Shown: piece by piece, positions 15,599 to 24,723 of the stretch
Position numbering within the stretch: the stretch's first letter is position 1
How the letters are laid out: every line of letters begins with the position of its first letter
From: Candidatus Poseidoniales archaeon
GTDB lineage: Archaea > Thermoplasmatota > Poseidoniia > Poseidoniales > Poseidoniaceae
Assembly (NCBI GenBank): GCA_003602415.1
Contig: QQSK01000016.1
Coordinates: forward strand, 1 to 41,507
Direction of reading: 5' to 3'
Length of the DNA stretch: 41,507 nt
Translations under genes and position numbers: made by a program
The notes under the pieces: model-generated
Database searches by the model: none
What the model was told of the DNA's origin: nothing
Seen by the model: the letters and a program-made list of their open reading frames with translations, nothing else

Positions 15599-17290
15599 AT
15601 GGTGCGACCGGCCGACGAGGAGTTACTCGAACGCTTGAAAGGTACACCATTGACGGGTTTATCTCGTAGCCTCGGGATCGAAATCGATGAATGGTTGCCC
15701 GTTGCATCCTCTCCCCTTCCAGTCACTTTACGATTGACTCCCGGAAGACATGATGTCGATTGGACAAGAGGTATATTGGAATCCTTGGGTGGTAAAAGAA
15801 TCCGGTGGATTAGTTCATCTGAGTCATGGGTTATGCCTTTCTCAAAAAGCGAATATCCTGATGATATGTCCAAGAAAATGATGGCATTGCTTCATGAGAC
15901 GGGAAGAATCACGAGGCAAGAAGCGGTATCAATGCTACCTCCGGTAATCCTTGAACCAAAGGATGGAGAATTGGTAATGGATACATGTGCAGCACCAGGC
16001 TCAAAGGCAACTCAACTAGCAGAGGCAATCCCTAATGGATTAGTTTTGGCAAATGAACCATCTTCGGGAAGATTGAACCTGTTAGTAACCAATAGAGCAA
16101 GACTTGGATTAGCCAATATGCTCATCATGCAACATGATGGAAGGCACATTGGAAGAATGCCTGAACCTGGTGTGGATGGCGTTGTTGTAGACGCTCCTTG
16201 CAGTGGAACTGCTACTACACGAAAGAATCGAGAATTGTGGAATACTTGGACTCCTAAAGTTGGGAGAAGTCTTTTCCAATTACAATCAGATATTGCACAT
16301 AGAGCTGCCCAATTATTGCGACCAGGTGGAAAAATGATCTATTCTACCTGTTCTCTAGACCCTATTGAAAATGAAGCGGTAGTTTGTGAAATTCTTAGAA
16401 AGGCTCCTTGGCTGAAATTGATCAATATTGATTGTGAAAGGCTACTACCTTCATTGGTTTGCCATCGCGGAATTGATGATTGGCCAATATTGGATGAAAA
16501 TGCTGAGGTGGTTGAGTGGAATGGTGCTCTACCTAAATTGCCAGGATTATCTGAATCGATGCTCAATCCAAAACAAAGGGGATTGGAAGCGCCTGACTTA
16601 TCTTATACAATCAGAGTAAATCAGCATGAGAATGATTCAGGAGGGTTCTTTGTAGCACTGTTTGAACATGTTGCAGAAAGAACGCCTGAAGGTATTGCAA
16701 GGTCAATGATTCTTCATAGAGAATTAAATCGAGAGCCTGTTGAATTAGCTCGCCAAAAAAAGAACAAGCATACAACAGTACAGGCCCCAGATGATATCGT
16801 TGAAGCGATATGTGGGAAATGGGGAATTGCGAAAGATGCGTTTACTTGGTGGCATCGTGGAAGACGGGTCAACCTTTCTAACACATTATCATACGATAGA
16901 TTGTACAAACCAACCGTAGTCAACAAAAAAGGCGACTACTGGCCAGGCGAAGAATTCCATCCTCTGAGAGTGATTCATGTAGGCCAGCCAACGTTTACCG
17001 ATAACAAAGGAATTTGGCGTACAAGACAAGAATCACTGGAATTGTTGAGGCCTCATTTGACCAAGGGTTTGGTTGACATCGAGGAGCAAACTCTGATCGC
17101 TTTATTGAAAGGCCATACACCATTAAGAGAAGAATTTGCAGTAACTATTGAAAGGGGTTCTTTCATACTTCGTTGTAAGGAATACTTAGTTCCTGTTTGG
17201 GTTGCTGCTAGAGTGTCTTTGATGTTAGACGATAAAGAAAGAGAAATTTTGAAAATGAAGTTGAACATCGAGTTGGAGGAAGAGGAATGA
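15599..17290 (+). CDS. RsmB/NOP2/NSUN-family RNA m5C methyltransferase, Trm4-like
   Basis: Transfers methyl from S-adenosylmethionine to C5 of cytosine in RNA. The Rossmann core contains motif I (DTCAAPGSKATQLAEAI, residues 128-144), motif IV with the conserved Cys (DAPCSG, C201) and motif VI with the catalytic Cys (YSTCSLDPIENEAVV, C251). The block RVNQHENDSGGFFVALFEH at 339-357 is typical of archaeal Trm4/NSUN2-type tRNA enzymes, which suggests tRNA as substrate. The C-terminal 200 residues carry an extra domain, possibly PUA-like. The stop overlaps the next start (ATGA at 17287). Confidence 0.88.
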   Translation: MVRPADEELLERLKGTPLTGLSRSLGIEIDEWLPVASSPLPVTLRLTPGRHDVDWTRGILESLGGKRIRWISSSESWVMPFSKSEYPDDMSKKMMALLHETGRITRQEAVSMLPPVILEPKDGELVMDTCAAPGSKATQLAEAIPNGLVLANEPSSGRLNLLVTNRARLGLANMLIMQHDGRHIGRMPEPGVDGVVVDAPCSGTATTRKNRELWNTWTPKVGRSLFQLQSDIAHRAAQLLRPGGKMIYSTCSLDPIENEAVVCEILRKAPWLKLINIDCERLLPSLVCHRGIDDWPILDENAEVVEWNGALPKLPGLSESMLNPKQRGLEAPDLSYTIRVNQHENDSGGFFVALFEHVAERTPEGIARSMILHRELNREPVELARQKKNKHTTVQAPDDIVEAICGKWGIAKDAFTWWHRGRRVNLSNTLSYDRLYKPTVVNKKGDYWPGEEFHPLRVIHVGQPTFTDNKGIWRTRQESLELLRPHLTKGLVDIEEQTLIALLKGHTPLREEFAVTIERGSFILRCKEYLVPVWVAARVSLMLDDKEREILKMKLNIELEEEE

Positions 17291-18423
17291 GAATCTTTGC
17301 TCTTTTCACAGTTCTTTTATTGGTGCCATTGGCTTCAGGATTATCTGACTTGACAATTTACTCTGAAGCCCATTTCAAGAGTCAAAAAGAAGCCCCTGTT
17401 TTGGTTGAATGGTTCCACGGAAACGGAGATGAAGACCAAACTGAGACACTTGCACAAATGGATAGAGACGGCGAAATCACATTGCTGCATTGGAGAACTG
17501 GAGCAGAACAAGAGGGCGGAGGTTTACCAGATGATGATGCAAATTCAAGAATGATGTATCATGGCATGAATAATACTCCAAATGTTGCAATAGATGGCTA
17601 TCGCGAAAACATATCCGATATTGAAGCAGATGTAAGAATGAATGAAGTTGAAATTGATTGGAGTATACAACTTATTGGATCAACAGAAGTTGAATTGCTG
17701 AACATTACCGCACAATGGACAAACCCTCAAGCGCTTAATGGAGCAACTCAGATGCACTTATTCATCATTGAAACCCAAGCCGTTGATTCCAAAGGTAGAG
17801 AGGTCCAAAACCTCGTTCGAGATTGGGCACCATCATCAACATTTTATTTTACAAATAATACTAGTAACTCATGGAATGAAACGATTACAAAAGACCACTT
17901 GGATGGAGCGGGAATAAAACTGGGTGATGCCAGTCATGCGGACGAGTATGAGATTCTTCTGGTCATGATCGGTGGTTTTGAAAATGAAACTTCCAATCGC
18001 GTATTATCTATTCAGAGAGCTGAAATGCCAACTTATTGGCAATCTGTTGACCAGAGTTCAACGCTGACACCTGCTTTGCTGCTAATCGTCCTAATAATCT
18101 GTATAGGATTTATCGTGATGGCTGAAAGAAAGCGAGAGCAGGGTTTACCAAGACTGGAGGGGTCCTGGTCTTCGGAAGAGAATGTTATCGATTATCGAAT
18201 TGTTGCTGGTTTTTCTGTCGAAATAGGAGATCTTACAATGGGTGAAGGATGGAGAACTAGTAACAAAATTCGCAAAGATGTTGTTGCTGCAAATACAGTG
18301 AAAGAAGGAAAGTTAAGAGTTACAGGGACTGGAGACTTATCGCTTCAATTGGCTGTGAAGGTTGACCAGTTAGGTGACTGGATTTTGGATTTGAATTTGC
18401 CAGACCCACGGTCGAATGATTGA
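17287..18423 (+). CDS. Signal-peptide membrane protein with a thioredoxin-like-looking ectodomain
   Basis: Not assigned to a family. It begins with a signal peptide (MRIFALFTVLLLVPLASG). The next 90 residues (APVLVEWFHGNGDEDQTETL, ITLLHWRTG, NNTPNVAIDGY) resemble a thioredoxin-like fold in which the redox CxxC is absent. A sequon-rich beta region follows, then a transmembrane helix near residues 259-278 (PALLLIVLIICIGFIVMAE) and a cytoplasmic beta-rich domain of about 95 residues. The ATGA junction with the methyltransferase suggests one transcript, but the functions look unrelated. Confidence 0.7.
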   Translation: MRIFALFTVLLLVPLASGLSDLTIYSEAHFKSQKEAPVLVEWFHGNGDEDQTETLAQMDRDGEITLLHWRTGAEQEGGGLPDDDANSRMMYHGMNNTPNVAIDGYRENISDIEADVRMNEVEIDWSIQLIGSTEVELLNITAQWTNPQALNGATQMHLFIIETQAVDSKGREVQNLVRDWAPSSTFYFTNNTSNSWNETITKDHLDGAGIKLGDASHADEYEILLVMIGGFENETSNRVLSIQRAEMPTYWQSVDQSSTLTPALLLIVLIICIGFIVMAERKREQGLPRLEGSWSSEENVIDYRIVAGFSVEIGDLTMGEGWRTSNKIRKDVVAANTVKEGKLRVTGTGDLSLQLAVKVDQLGDWILDLNLPDPRSND

Positions 18424-18449
18424 ATACTAAGCGCCTTCTGTGCTTACAC

Positions 18450-18902
18450 ATGGTTCTAGATTCTGTAGACCGTGCAATAGTCGAAGCGCTATGTGATGAT
18501 GCAAGATTATCTCAGAGACAACTCGCTCAAAGAGTAGGGGTTGCTCAAGGAACGATTACCAATCGATTGCGAAAGTTGGAGAATGATGGTGTCATTCAAG
18601 GGTATGCCCCCATTTTAAGCGCTGAGTCGGTCGGTTGGGGAATGACTGTTATGGCAGGACTATGCATTGAAAAGGGCAAAATTATGGATGTTCAAAAACA
18701 CATTTCTGCAGACCATAGAGTATTCAGCGTATACGATGTTACTGGAGATTGGGATTCGATGGTACTTGCACGTGTCAAGGACAGAAAGGACATGGATGAT
18801 TTGACAAAAACCGTGTTCACGCTAGATGGAATCTCTCGGTCATATACACATGTTGTACTCAATACAGTGAAGGAATCAGGCGTCAGGTTGCCCGAGGAAT
18901 GA
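18450..18902 (+). CDS. Lrp/AsnC-family transcriptional regulator
   Basis: A 150-aa regulator with an N-terminal winged HTH (LDSVDRAIVEALCDDARLSQ, then RQLAQRVGVAQGTITNRLRK and LENDGVIQGYAP) and a C-terminal RAM ligand-binding domain (VMAGLCIEKG, VFSVYDVTGDWDSMVLARV, LDGISRSYTHVVLNTVKE). Proteins of this family form dimers and octamers and usually sense amino acids. I start at the ATG 18450; a TTG at 18420 is less fitting and would overlap the preceding gene. No Shine-Dalgarno sequence is seen, so the message may be leaderless. It converges on the Toprim gene with a 27-bp overlap. Confidence 0.88.
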   Translation: MVLDSVDRAIVEALCDDARLSQRQLAQRVGVAQGTITNRLRKLENDGVIQGYAPILSAESVGWGMTVMAGLCIEKGKIMDVQKHISADHRVFSVYDVTGDWDSMVLARVKDRKDMDDLTKTVFTLDGISRSYTHVVLNTVKESGVRLPEE

Positions 18903-19265
18903 TGTTAGTGATTCAACACACATCGTGTCTGGTTTCATCGCTTTGGAAAGGGCTCTTCGTAATTCATCTGATGGTTTGATATCCAAACTTATCATTGAAT
19001 CCATCAGCCTTCTCTGTAATCTTCCGCCCGTACGATCCCAGTCCATCAAAACTATGCAATTGCCATATTTTTCAGCAATGTAAACCACTACTCTGTCAAC
19101 TGTCCAGCCGCGATTTAATTTCTCAATCGGGCCAGTAAAACCAAGGCTGCGTAACGCGGCCTCGTCCCTTTGTCCCTCTACCAAAATTACCTTGCCATTG
19201 GCGTTCTCTTCTATACCAACTTCTAACGCTCTGTGAGCCAGAGCATATCTCTGTTCACGATTCAA
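18876..19265 (-). CDS. Toprim-domain protein (129 aa)
   Basis: A stand-alone Toprim fold, the Mg2+-dependent catalytic domain of primases, topoisomerases and RNase M5-like nucleases. The conserved glutamate lies in ILVEGQRDEAAL (E30) and the D-x-D pair in IVLMDWDRTGG (D75, D77), with GRLQRRL after it. Short archaeal Toprim proteins of this size are known but their function is not firmly set. The start is a TTG at 19265 with a strong GGAGG seven bases upstream, which supports this choice. The gene overlaps the DUF167 gene end by 11 bp and is probably translationally coupled to it. Confidence 0.85.
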   Translation of the reverse strand: MNREQRYALAHRALEVGIEENANGKVILVEGQRDEAALRSLGFTGPIEKLNRGWTVDRVVVYIAEKYGNCIVLMDWDRTGGRLQRRLMDSMISLDIKPSDELRRALSKAMKPDTMCVESLTSFLGQPDA

Positions 19266-19590
19266 CTAACCCCTCCAAAATCGATTTGATTTCATTAGCT
19301 GCAAGTCCTTTGATACTGATTTTTTTATTTCTAGTGGTTTGTCCAGAAACTACTGTTGCTGGTGCTGAAAATATTTTTGAAAGGACATTACAAACCGCAT
19401 GATTTGCTTTACCTTTCTGTGCTTCGGCTTTTACAGCAACCTGAAGTCTGCCCCTCCAATCGTTGTACCCAACGATACCCTGGCGCGTAGAACCGGGTTG
19501 CACTTCAATCTCGATTAACACTGTTCCATCGAGAGTTGTTTGAATGCAAGATTCAAGGCCCACAAAATATCCCAATAGACGGAAGCACAT
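19255..19590 (-). CDS. DUF167 (YggU/UPF0235) family protein
   Basis: A short protein of a widely conserved family of unknown function. The core pattern is clear: VQPGSTRQGIVGYND, LQVAVKAEAQKGKANHAVCNVL and VVSGQTTRNKKISIKG. The length (111 aa) is slightly above usual because of a 20-residue N-terminal extension with three Cys, but the start is well supported by GGGAGG six bases upstream of the ATG. A hairpin whose 3' arm includes that GGGAG lies right before it. It is followed by the Toprim gene in an overlapping pair. Confidence 0.85.
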   Translation of the reverse strand: MCFRLLGYFVGLESCIQTTLDGTVLIEIEVQPGSTRQGIVGYNDWRGRLQVAVKAEAQKGKANHAVCNVLSKIFSAPATVVSGQTTRNKKISIKGLAANEIKSILEGLVES

Positions 19591-19597
19591 AACAAAC

Positions 19598-19610
19598 CTC
19601 CCTACGGGAG
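19598..19610 (-). promoter_or_regulatory. Hairpin overlapping the ribosome-binding site of the DUF167 gene
   Basis: On the minus strand CTCCC-GTA-GGGAG forms a 5-bp stem, and the GGGAG arm continues into the Shine-Dalgarno GGGAGG before the ATG at 19590. Folding would hide the ribosome-binding site. A second leader hairpin with the same GTA loop precedes the gene at 26841. The 69-bp interval 19591-19659 also serves as the divergent promoter region for coxB. Confidence 0.4.
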
Positions 19611-19659
19611 ATGTCTGCTATACGCAATCAATTAATACGGCCATCTGACCGGTCGAAGC

Positions 19660-20643
19660 ATGGGCGCTTCGCGTGAGTTGTGGCCGGATGAGTATACAGT
19701 GTTCAATATTCTGTATGATAAATTTCTTTTCTGGTCAATCGTAGTTGGATTATTCACATTTGCTTGGCTCCTAATCGCCGTACTGCGTTATCGCGAGGGT
19801 ATAGAGCCTGCTGGCAAAGAAGAATTGAAAGTCGGAACTTTCCCTAAGGAGCGTCATCACTTCGACCTTGAATTGGCATGGTTCGTTGGACCAACAATTC
19901 TTGTCATCTGGGTAACGATTCTTGCATTCGGTTCGATGAACATTGTTTGGGGTGAAGTCGAGAAGTTGCAAAATGATGAAGACTCATTCACCGTTGAGGT
20001 TAACGGACTGCAATGGTACTGGGACTTCTACTACCAAGACGAGTTGACTTGGGAAGACATGGATACTGGTAATGATGTCACATGGGATATTATCTCGGGA
20101 TTGTCGATCAATGCTAGCGAAAACGCAGCCACTGCATCTGTAACCTGGGGAACTAACACTGAAACTTTGGATTTATCTAATCAAACTTCTATGGATGTTC
20201 TATTCAATGAAATGATATTCCAAAGCGTGGAAATTCTAGATGCTGATGGAACCGTTATTCACCGATGGCAACATATTCCAATCGAGCACAAGATGAGTGG
20301 AGATTTGATTATCCCTTGTGATACAAATGTACTATTCAACATCCACAGTATGAACCCTGAAAGGGAAGCTAACTTCGATGCTACAAACACCTACCAAGGT
20401 GTCCAACACGCTTTCTGGCTTCAGGAATGGGGAATGAAAGAAGATGCTGTTCCAGGACTTGAAGGTGGAACTTGGATGTATGTTCAACCTAACGAGGCTG
20501 GGACTTTCCCAATCCGATGTGCAGAATACTGCGGTAAAGAGCATTCTCTGATGTACGGACAAGTAGAGGTTGTTGCCAAAGAGGGTATGACTTGTGATGC
20601 TGACTTTGGAATCTACTTTGACCACAAGGAGGACTTAGAATGA
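19660..20643 (+). CDS. coxB: Cytochrome c oxidase subunit II
   Basis: The subunit that carries the dinuclear CuA centre and receives electrons from the soluble donor. It has two N-terminal transmembrane helices (about residues 22-44 and 73-97), then the periplasm-side cupredoxin domain. The CuA ligands are present: the first His in GVQHAFW and C-AEY-C-GKE-H-SL-M near residues 290-300. Between about residues 125 and 190 there is extra sequence rich in Asn/Thr/Asp compared with standard subunit II. NGLQWYWDFYY matches the conserved aromatic patch for electron entry. It is the first gene of the oxidase cluster, and its stop overlaps the subunit I start. Confidence 0.93.
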   Translation: MGASRELWPDEYTVFNILYDKFLFWSIVVGLFTFAWLLIAVLRYREGIEPAGKEELKVGTFPKERHHFDLELAWFVGPTILVIWVTILAFGSMNIVWGEVEKLQNDEDSFTVEVNGLQWYWDFYYQDELTWEDMDTGNDVTWDIISGLSINASENAATASVTWGTNTETLDLSNQTSMDVLFNEMIFQSVEILDADGTVIHRWQHIPIEHKMSGDLIIPCDTNVLFNIHSMNPEREANFDATNTYQGVQHAFWLQEWGMKEDAVPGLEGGTWMYVQPNEAGTFPIRCAEYCGKEHSLMYGQVEVVAKEGMTCDADFGIYFDHKEDLE

Positions 20644-22946
20644 AGGCGCGTAGTGTTGCAATTCTTGCGATTCTTCTAGTCGCTCTAGCTTCATCTACAT
20701 CATTCGAAGCAAGACAGGCTGGTATCGGCGGCGGAGGAGATGGCGGGTGTTCTTGTCACGGTGGAATGACTGCTAACACAGTAATCACTGTTGATGGGCT
20801 TCCTGACACATTCAATGCTTCTGAAGAATACTTCTTCACGCTAACGATCACAAACGATGATGTCCCTATCGACAATCCTGACCAGAACGGTGGATTCAGA
20901 ATGATTTTGACTGGTGGAGGAGTTCTAGAATCCGTACCAGACGTAGATGGACACACCACCCAAGAGCTGGATGGTGGCCTAACTCACACTCTGGATACCA
21001 ATGATAGAAGAGTCTGGGAATTCAAGTGGACTGCGCCTGCTGACGATACCGCTATTGCTGACTTCCTAATCTATGGAAATGCTGTCAATGGAAATAGTGT
21101 TGCAGATACTGATGGCTCCGACCAATGGAACAAATTAGAACTCTCAGTACCTGGATTAAATGCAAATCCTAGTGCTCCTAGCGCTGCTGCCTTAACAATT
21201 CTAATGACTGTAATCGGATTAGCGCTTGGACTAATCCTGATAGGAAGTATGTGGGTATTCTACACCCGTAATCCAGATAGTTTCTCTATCGGAAATTTCT
21301 GGGCATATCTGAAGCCTTGGCTAACTACAACCGACCACAAGCAAGTTGGTATTCTGTACTTCCTGTATGGATTCTTCTTCTTCCTTGTAGGAGGATTACT
21401 AGCACTACTATTCCGTATACAGTTAGCACTCCCTGAGAATGATTTCCTTACTCAGGCAGAGTATAACTCATTCTTTACCCTCCACGGAACAACCATGATT
21501 TTCTTAGCTGCAATGCCAATGATTGCTGGATTCATGAACTACATTCTACCTCTACAGATAGGTGCTAAGGATTTGGCTTTCCCAAGAATAAATGCGCTTG
21601 GATTCTGGCTAATTGTAGCCGCTGCTCCTCTAATCTTCACTGGAGTTTGGAGTGGAGAAGCTGCTGACATCACATGGGTTATGTATCCGCCATATTCGAG
21701 CCTAACCGGTCAAGCGGGAGGGCCTAATCCAGGAACTATTGCATTCATATCTGGTATTGCATTACTTGGTGCATCCTCTACCCTATCTGGTGTCAACTTC
21801 GTTACAACTACCTTCACTATGCGTGCAAAGGGTGTTGGATGGATGAGAATGCCTCTGTTTACTTGGTCTGTTCTAATCAGCGTGTTCATGCTTTATGTCA
21901 GCCTACCTGCATTCGTTATCGGTGTATTCTTCCTATTGTTCGATTCAACAATCGGAACCACTTTCTTCACAGCAGGTGGAGACCCGCTATTGTTCCAGCA
22001 CTTGTTCTGGTTCTTCGGTCACCCTGAAGTATACGTGGTTGTAGTTCCTGCATTCGGAATTGTTTCTGAAGTTCTAGCAACTAGTGCAAGGAGATCTATT
22101 TTCGGATACAGGTCAATGGTCTACGCCATGGTCGGTATCGGTGTTGTTGGATTCATTGTATGGGGACACCACATGCTAACTAGTGGTATGAGTCCTGCAT
22201 GGCGTGCTGCTTTCATGATTACAACTATGGCTGTTGCAATTCCTACCGGTGTTAAAATCTTCAATTGGCTTGCAACTCTTTGGGGTGGAAGCCTTGTGTT
22301 CAAGACACACACATTATGGTCACTTGGATTCTTGATTACTTTCACATTAGGTGGATTATCTGGAATGTTCTTCCCTGTTGCAGGATTGGACACACAATTC
22401 CATGATGGATACTTCGTAGTAGCGCACTTCCACTATGTATTCATTGGAGGAATTATCTTCGCACTATTCTCTGGAATATACTACTGGTTCCCTAAGGTAA
22501 CTGGACGCAAGATGAATGAAACACTAGGACTGTGGCACTTCTTAATCGCATTCTGTTCGTACAATGCTGCATTCTGGCCAATGCACGCTGTAGGAATTAT
22601 GGGTATGCCAAGAAGAACACACACCTATGCGGCAGATGCTGGATTCGCTGAATTGAATATGGCGATTTCCACTTTCGCAATCATATTCGGAATTTCCCAG
22701 TTAATTCTGGTTTGGAACATTGTACGCTCGGTCAAGAAGGGCGAGAAGGTCGGAAAGGATCCATGGGGCGGTTGGTCACTAGAATGGGCAGTTACCTCCC
22801 CTCCTCCAACGCCTTCATTCGCAGTTGAACCTACTCAATACGATGCTAACGAAGGAGTTGAGCACCATGAAACGAAACTCGAATCCATGTTACGGGCGCC
22901 GTTTAGAGCGATGAGTAATCTCTGGAATAAGGAGGTGAAAGAATGA
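20640..22946 (+). CDS. coxA: Cytochrome c oxidase subunit I with N-terminal CxCH secreted domain
   Basis: The catalytic subunit, reducing O2 at a heme-CuB site. The oxidase core starts near residue 213 (TTTDHKQVGILY). It carries heme/CuB ligands in HGTTMIF, FFGHPEVY (with the Tyr for the His-Tyr link), WGHHML and HFHYVF; the D-pathway Asp in AKDLAFPRIN; the Glu of HPEVY; and the K-pathway Lys in LVFKTHTLW. This makes it A1-type. Before the core is a signal peptide (1-24), a motif GGCSCHGG (C37, C39, H40), a beta-rich domain of about 130 residues like Reeler/choice-of-anchor domains, and a helix at about 179-205. That addition is not found in standard CoxA. ATGA overlaps on both sides suggest coupled translation. 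Confidence 0.93.
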   Translation: MKARSVAILAILLVALASSTSFEARQAGIGGGGDGGCSCHGGMTANTVITVDGLPDTFNASEEYFFTLTITNDDVPIDNPDQNGGFRMILTGGGVLESVPDVDGHTTQELDGGLTHTLDTNDRRVWEFKWTAPADDTAIADFLIYGNAVNGNSVADTDGSDQWNKLELSVPGLNANPSAPSAAALTILMTVIGLALGLILIGSMWVFYTRNPDSFSIGNFWAYLKPWLTTTDHKQVGILYFLYGFFFFLVGGLLALLFRIQLALPENDFLTQAEYNSFFTLHGTTMIFLAAMPMIAGFMNYILPLQIGAKDLAFPRINALGFWLIVAAAPLIFTGVWSGEAADITWVMYPPYSSLTGQAGGPNPGTIAFISGIALLGASSTLSGVNFVTTTFTMRAKGVGWMRMPLFTWSVLISVFMLYVSLPAFVIGVFFLLFDSTIGTTFFTAGGDPLLFQHLFWFFGHPEVYVVVVPAFGIVSEVLATSARRSIFGYRSMVYAMVGIGVVGFIVWGHHMLTSGMSPAWRAAFMITTMAVAIPTGVKIFNWLATLWGGSLVFKTHTLWSLGFLITFTLGGLSGMFFPVAGLDTQFHDGYFVVAHFHYVFIGGIIFALFSGIYYWFPKVTGRKMNETLGLWHFLIAFCSYNAAFWPMHAVGIMGMPRRTHTYAADAGFAELNMAISTFAIIFGISQLILVWNIVRSVKKGEKVGKDPWGGWSLEWAVTSPPPTPSFAVEPTQYDANEGVEHHETKLESMLRAPFRAMSNLWNKEVKE

Positions 22947-24250
22947 GTGGAAGCCTACACCCTGAAGTAAAGAATGAGATTTGGATGAAGACCGTCTTAA
23001 TCTCAGTAGTCTTACTAGTGGTTGGAATTATTGGTTATGCAGTGCTTGCTGGCGGAATTGGAACAATGAAACACCACGCTTGGGAAGATGCTCATGATGA
23101 CCTCGACCAAGCTGAAGCTGATTGGAATACGGCGAATGAAACTGGTACATTAGAAGACAAAGAAGCCGCAAGTGATGCATGGGATACTGCTCACCATGCA
23201 GACATCGATGCTCATCTTTCATTCCTAACTTGGGATACTGCCGGTAAGACGATTTTAGTGATGTTCATCATCTATGCAGCATTCTATGGAATTGCTGGTT
23301 TCTTCAACAGTATTCAACCTGAAGATGATGACGACCACCATTATGGAGATGACCATGAAGAACATCATGGTTCTGCATCTCCTATTCTGATGGCTGGTGG
23401 TATCATGCTATTCATGATGGGATTCCCTGGGTTCGTTACAACCTGTAAAGCATTACTAGGACTAGATTATGATGCTGATATGGGCGGATTTGTACTATCT
23501 ACAATTGGTAGTGCGATTCTCATTATTGGAATTGGTAACTGGTGGAATGAAGACCTGAAGGGACACTATGAACAGATTGCAACATCCCATCCATTTGCTG
23601 GACAAGATATTCGCAAGGCTGGAATGTGGATCTTCCTAATCTCTGAAACCATGGTTTTCGCATCTTTCTTCTCATCCTATCTGAGAATGAGAACTGGTTG
23701 GTGTACTGAATGGGCATATAATGCTGGAAAGTGTGATGTTGTTGACACTACTACTGCTTCAGATTTGTTGAGGCACGACGTTATGACATTACTGCCTGGT
23801 GCGATAAACACCTTTGCGTTAATTATCTCATCCTATACCATTGTTCTAGCATTAAAGGCTGCTAAGGATATCAACTGGGAACCTTCATCAAATCCTCTTT
23901 TGGCTAAACTATTCCCTACAAGGAAGAAGGCTGTTAGAAACTACCTGATTGTGACCTTGTCGTTAGGTTCACTGTTCATTATTCTGAAGTTGGTTGAGTG
24001 GAGTCACCTAATCGCTGAAGGATTTACTATCGATACACAAGCAGGTTCGATATTCTATGTTGCAACCGGTGCTCACGGACTTCACGTATTCATCGGATTG
24101 CTAGTTATGCTATTCATGATCTTCAAGGCTGATGCTCTTGAAGAAGGATACAACGAAGAAAACGGTCAAGGAATCGAATACTTCGGTTTGTATTGGCACT
24201 TTGTGGATTTGGCTTGGGTAGCCATCTTCCCAGCATTCTATCTATACTGA
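22943..24250 (+). CDS. coxC: Cytochrome c oxidase subunit III with N-terminal extension
   Basis: The C-terminal part from about residue 225 is classical COX3: FLISETMVFASFFSSYL, the helix FALIISSYTIVLALKAA, ATGAHGLHVFIGLLVMLF and YWHFVDLAWVAIFPAFYLY. The first 200 residues are unusual. They contain a transmembrane helix (about 16-36), an acidic/helical segment, another helix (about 105-125), a metal-binding-looking loop DDDDHHYGDDHEEHHG and two more helices. The loop has five His and ten acidic residues within 16 positions. The start ATG overlaps the coxA stop. The extension may be a lineage-specific subunit fused to COX3. Confidence 0.9.
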   Translation: MSGSLHPEVKNEIWMKTVLISVVLLVVGIIGYAVLAGGIGTMKHHAWEDAHDDLDQAEADWNTANETGTLEDKEAASDAWDTAHHADIDAHLSFLTWDTAGKTILVMFIIYAAFYGIAGFFNSIQPEDDDDHHYGDDHEEHHGSASPILMAGGIMLFMMGFPGFVTTCKALLGLDYDADMGGFVLSTIGSAILIIGIGNWWNEDLKGHYEQIATSHPFAGQDIRKAGMWIFLISETMVFASFFSSYLRMRTGWCTEWAYNAGKCDVVDTTTASDLLRHDVMTLLPGAINTFALIISSYTIVLALKAAKDINWEPSSNPLLAKLFPTRKKAVRNYLIVTLSLGSLFIILKLVEWSHLIAEGFTIDTQAGSIFYVATGAHGLHVFIGLLVMLFMIFKADALEEGYNEENGQGIEYFGLYWHFVDLAWVAIFPAFYLY

Positions 24251-24259
24251 GGCGATATT

Positions 24260-24664
24260 ATGGGCGAACACAAGTATACAGGACCGATAGCAGGATTATT
24301 TCAGAAAATGGCAGATATGATTGGGAAAGATGTTTATTACGTCAATTTCCTAATCCTAATGTTCTTCACATTGTTTGAAGTTGCAGCTGTTTTCTTTGAA
24401 GTTATTCCTGGAACAGATATTGAAATCACCCGAGGCGCGGTTTGGGGTGTACTAATCGTTGTTGGAATAATCAAAGGATATGGAATCGCTGCATTCTTTA
24501 TGCACTTGAAGGGAGACCCTTTCATCTACACAAGAACAGCTCTATTCCCTATTCTATTTGCAGCACTAATGCTATGGGGAATAGGATTATCCAACCCTGA
24601 TGGAATCGACAATCTGCCTGCTTGGTGTACTCCTAACTGGGATTACTCATACGTTACTGAGTGA
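24260..24664 (+). CDS. coxD: Cytochrome c oxidase subunit IV (prokaryotic type)
   Basis: A 134-aa membrane protein of the COX4_pro type. It has three helices (about residues 27-47, 59-80 and 92-108). The second ends in KGYGIAAFFMHLKGDP, the family signature (V/IK...ALFFMHLK). It assists stability of subunits I and III. The N-terminus is a short cytoplasmic amphipathic segment. It lies 9 bp after coxC on the same strand and completes the core oxidase set. Confidence 0.85.
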   Translation: MGEHKYTGPIAGLFQKMADMIGKDVYYVNFLILMFFTLFEVAAVFFEVIPGTDIEITRGAVWGVLIVVGIIKGYGIAAFFMHLKGDPFIYTRTALFPILFAALMLWGIGLSNPDGIDNLPAWCTPNWDYSYVTE

Positions 24665-24723
24665 TATTCTACTGTGAATAATAACCACCTAGGTTTCATT
24701 AATACCCTCTTACAGGGCATTAC

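Noticed and set aside
14590-15873. Longer version of the membrane protein starting at 15873
   Set aside because: The extra 115 codons lie antisense to the methyltransferase gene and lack protein character; ATG 15528 starts at the first helix.
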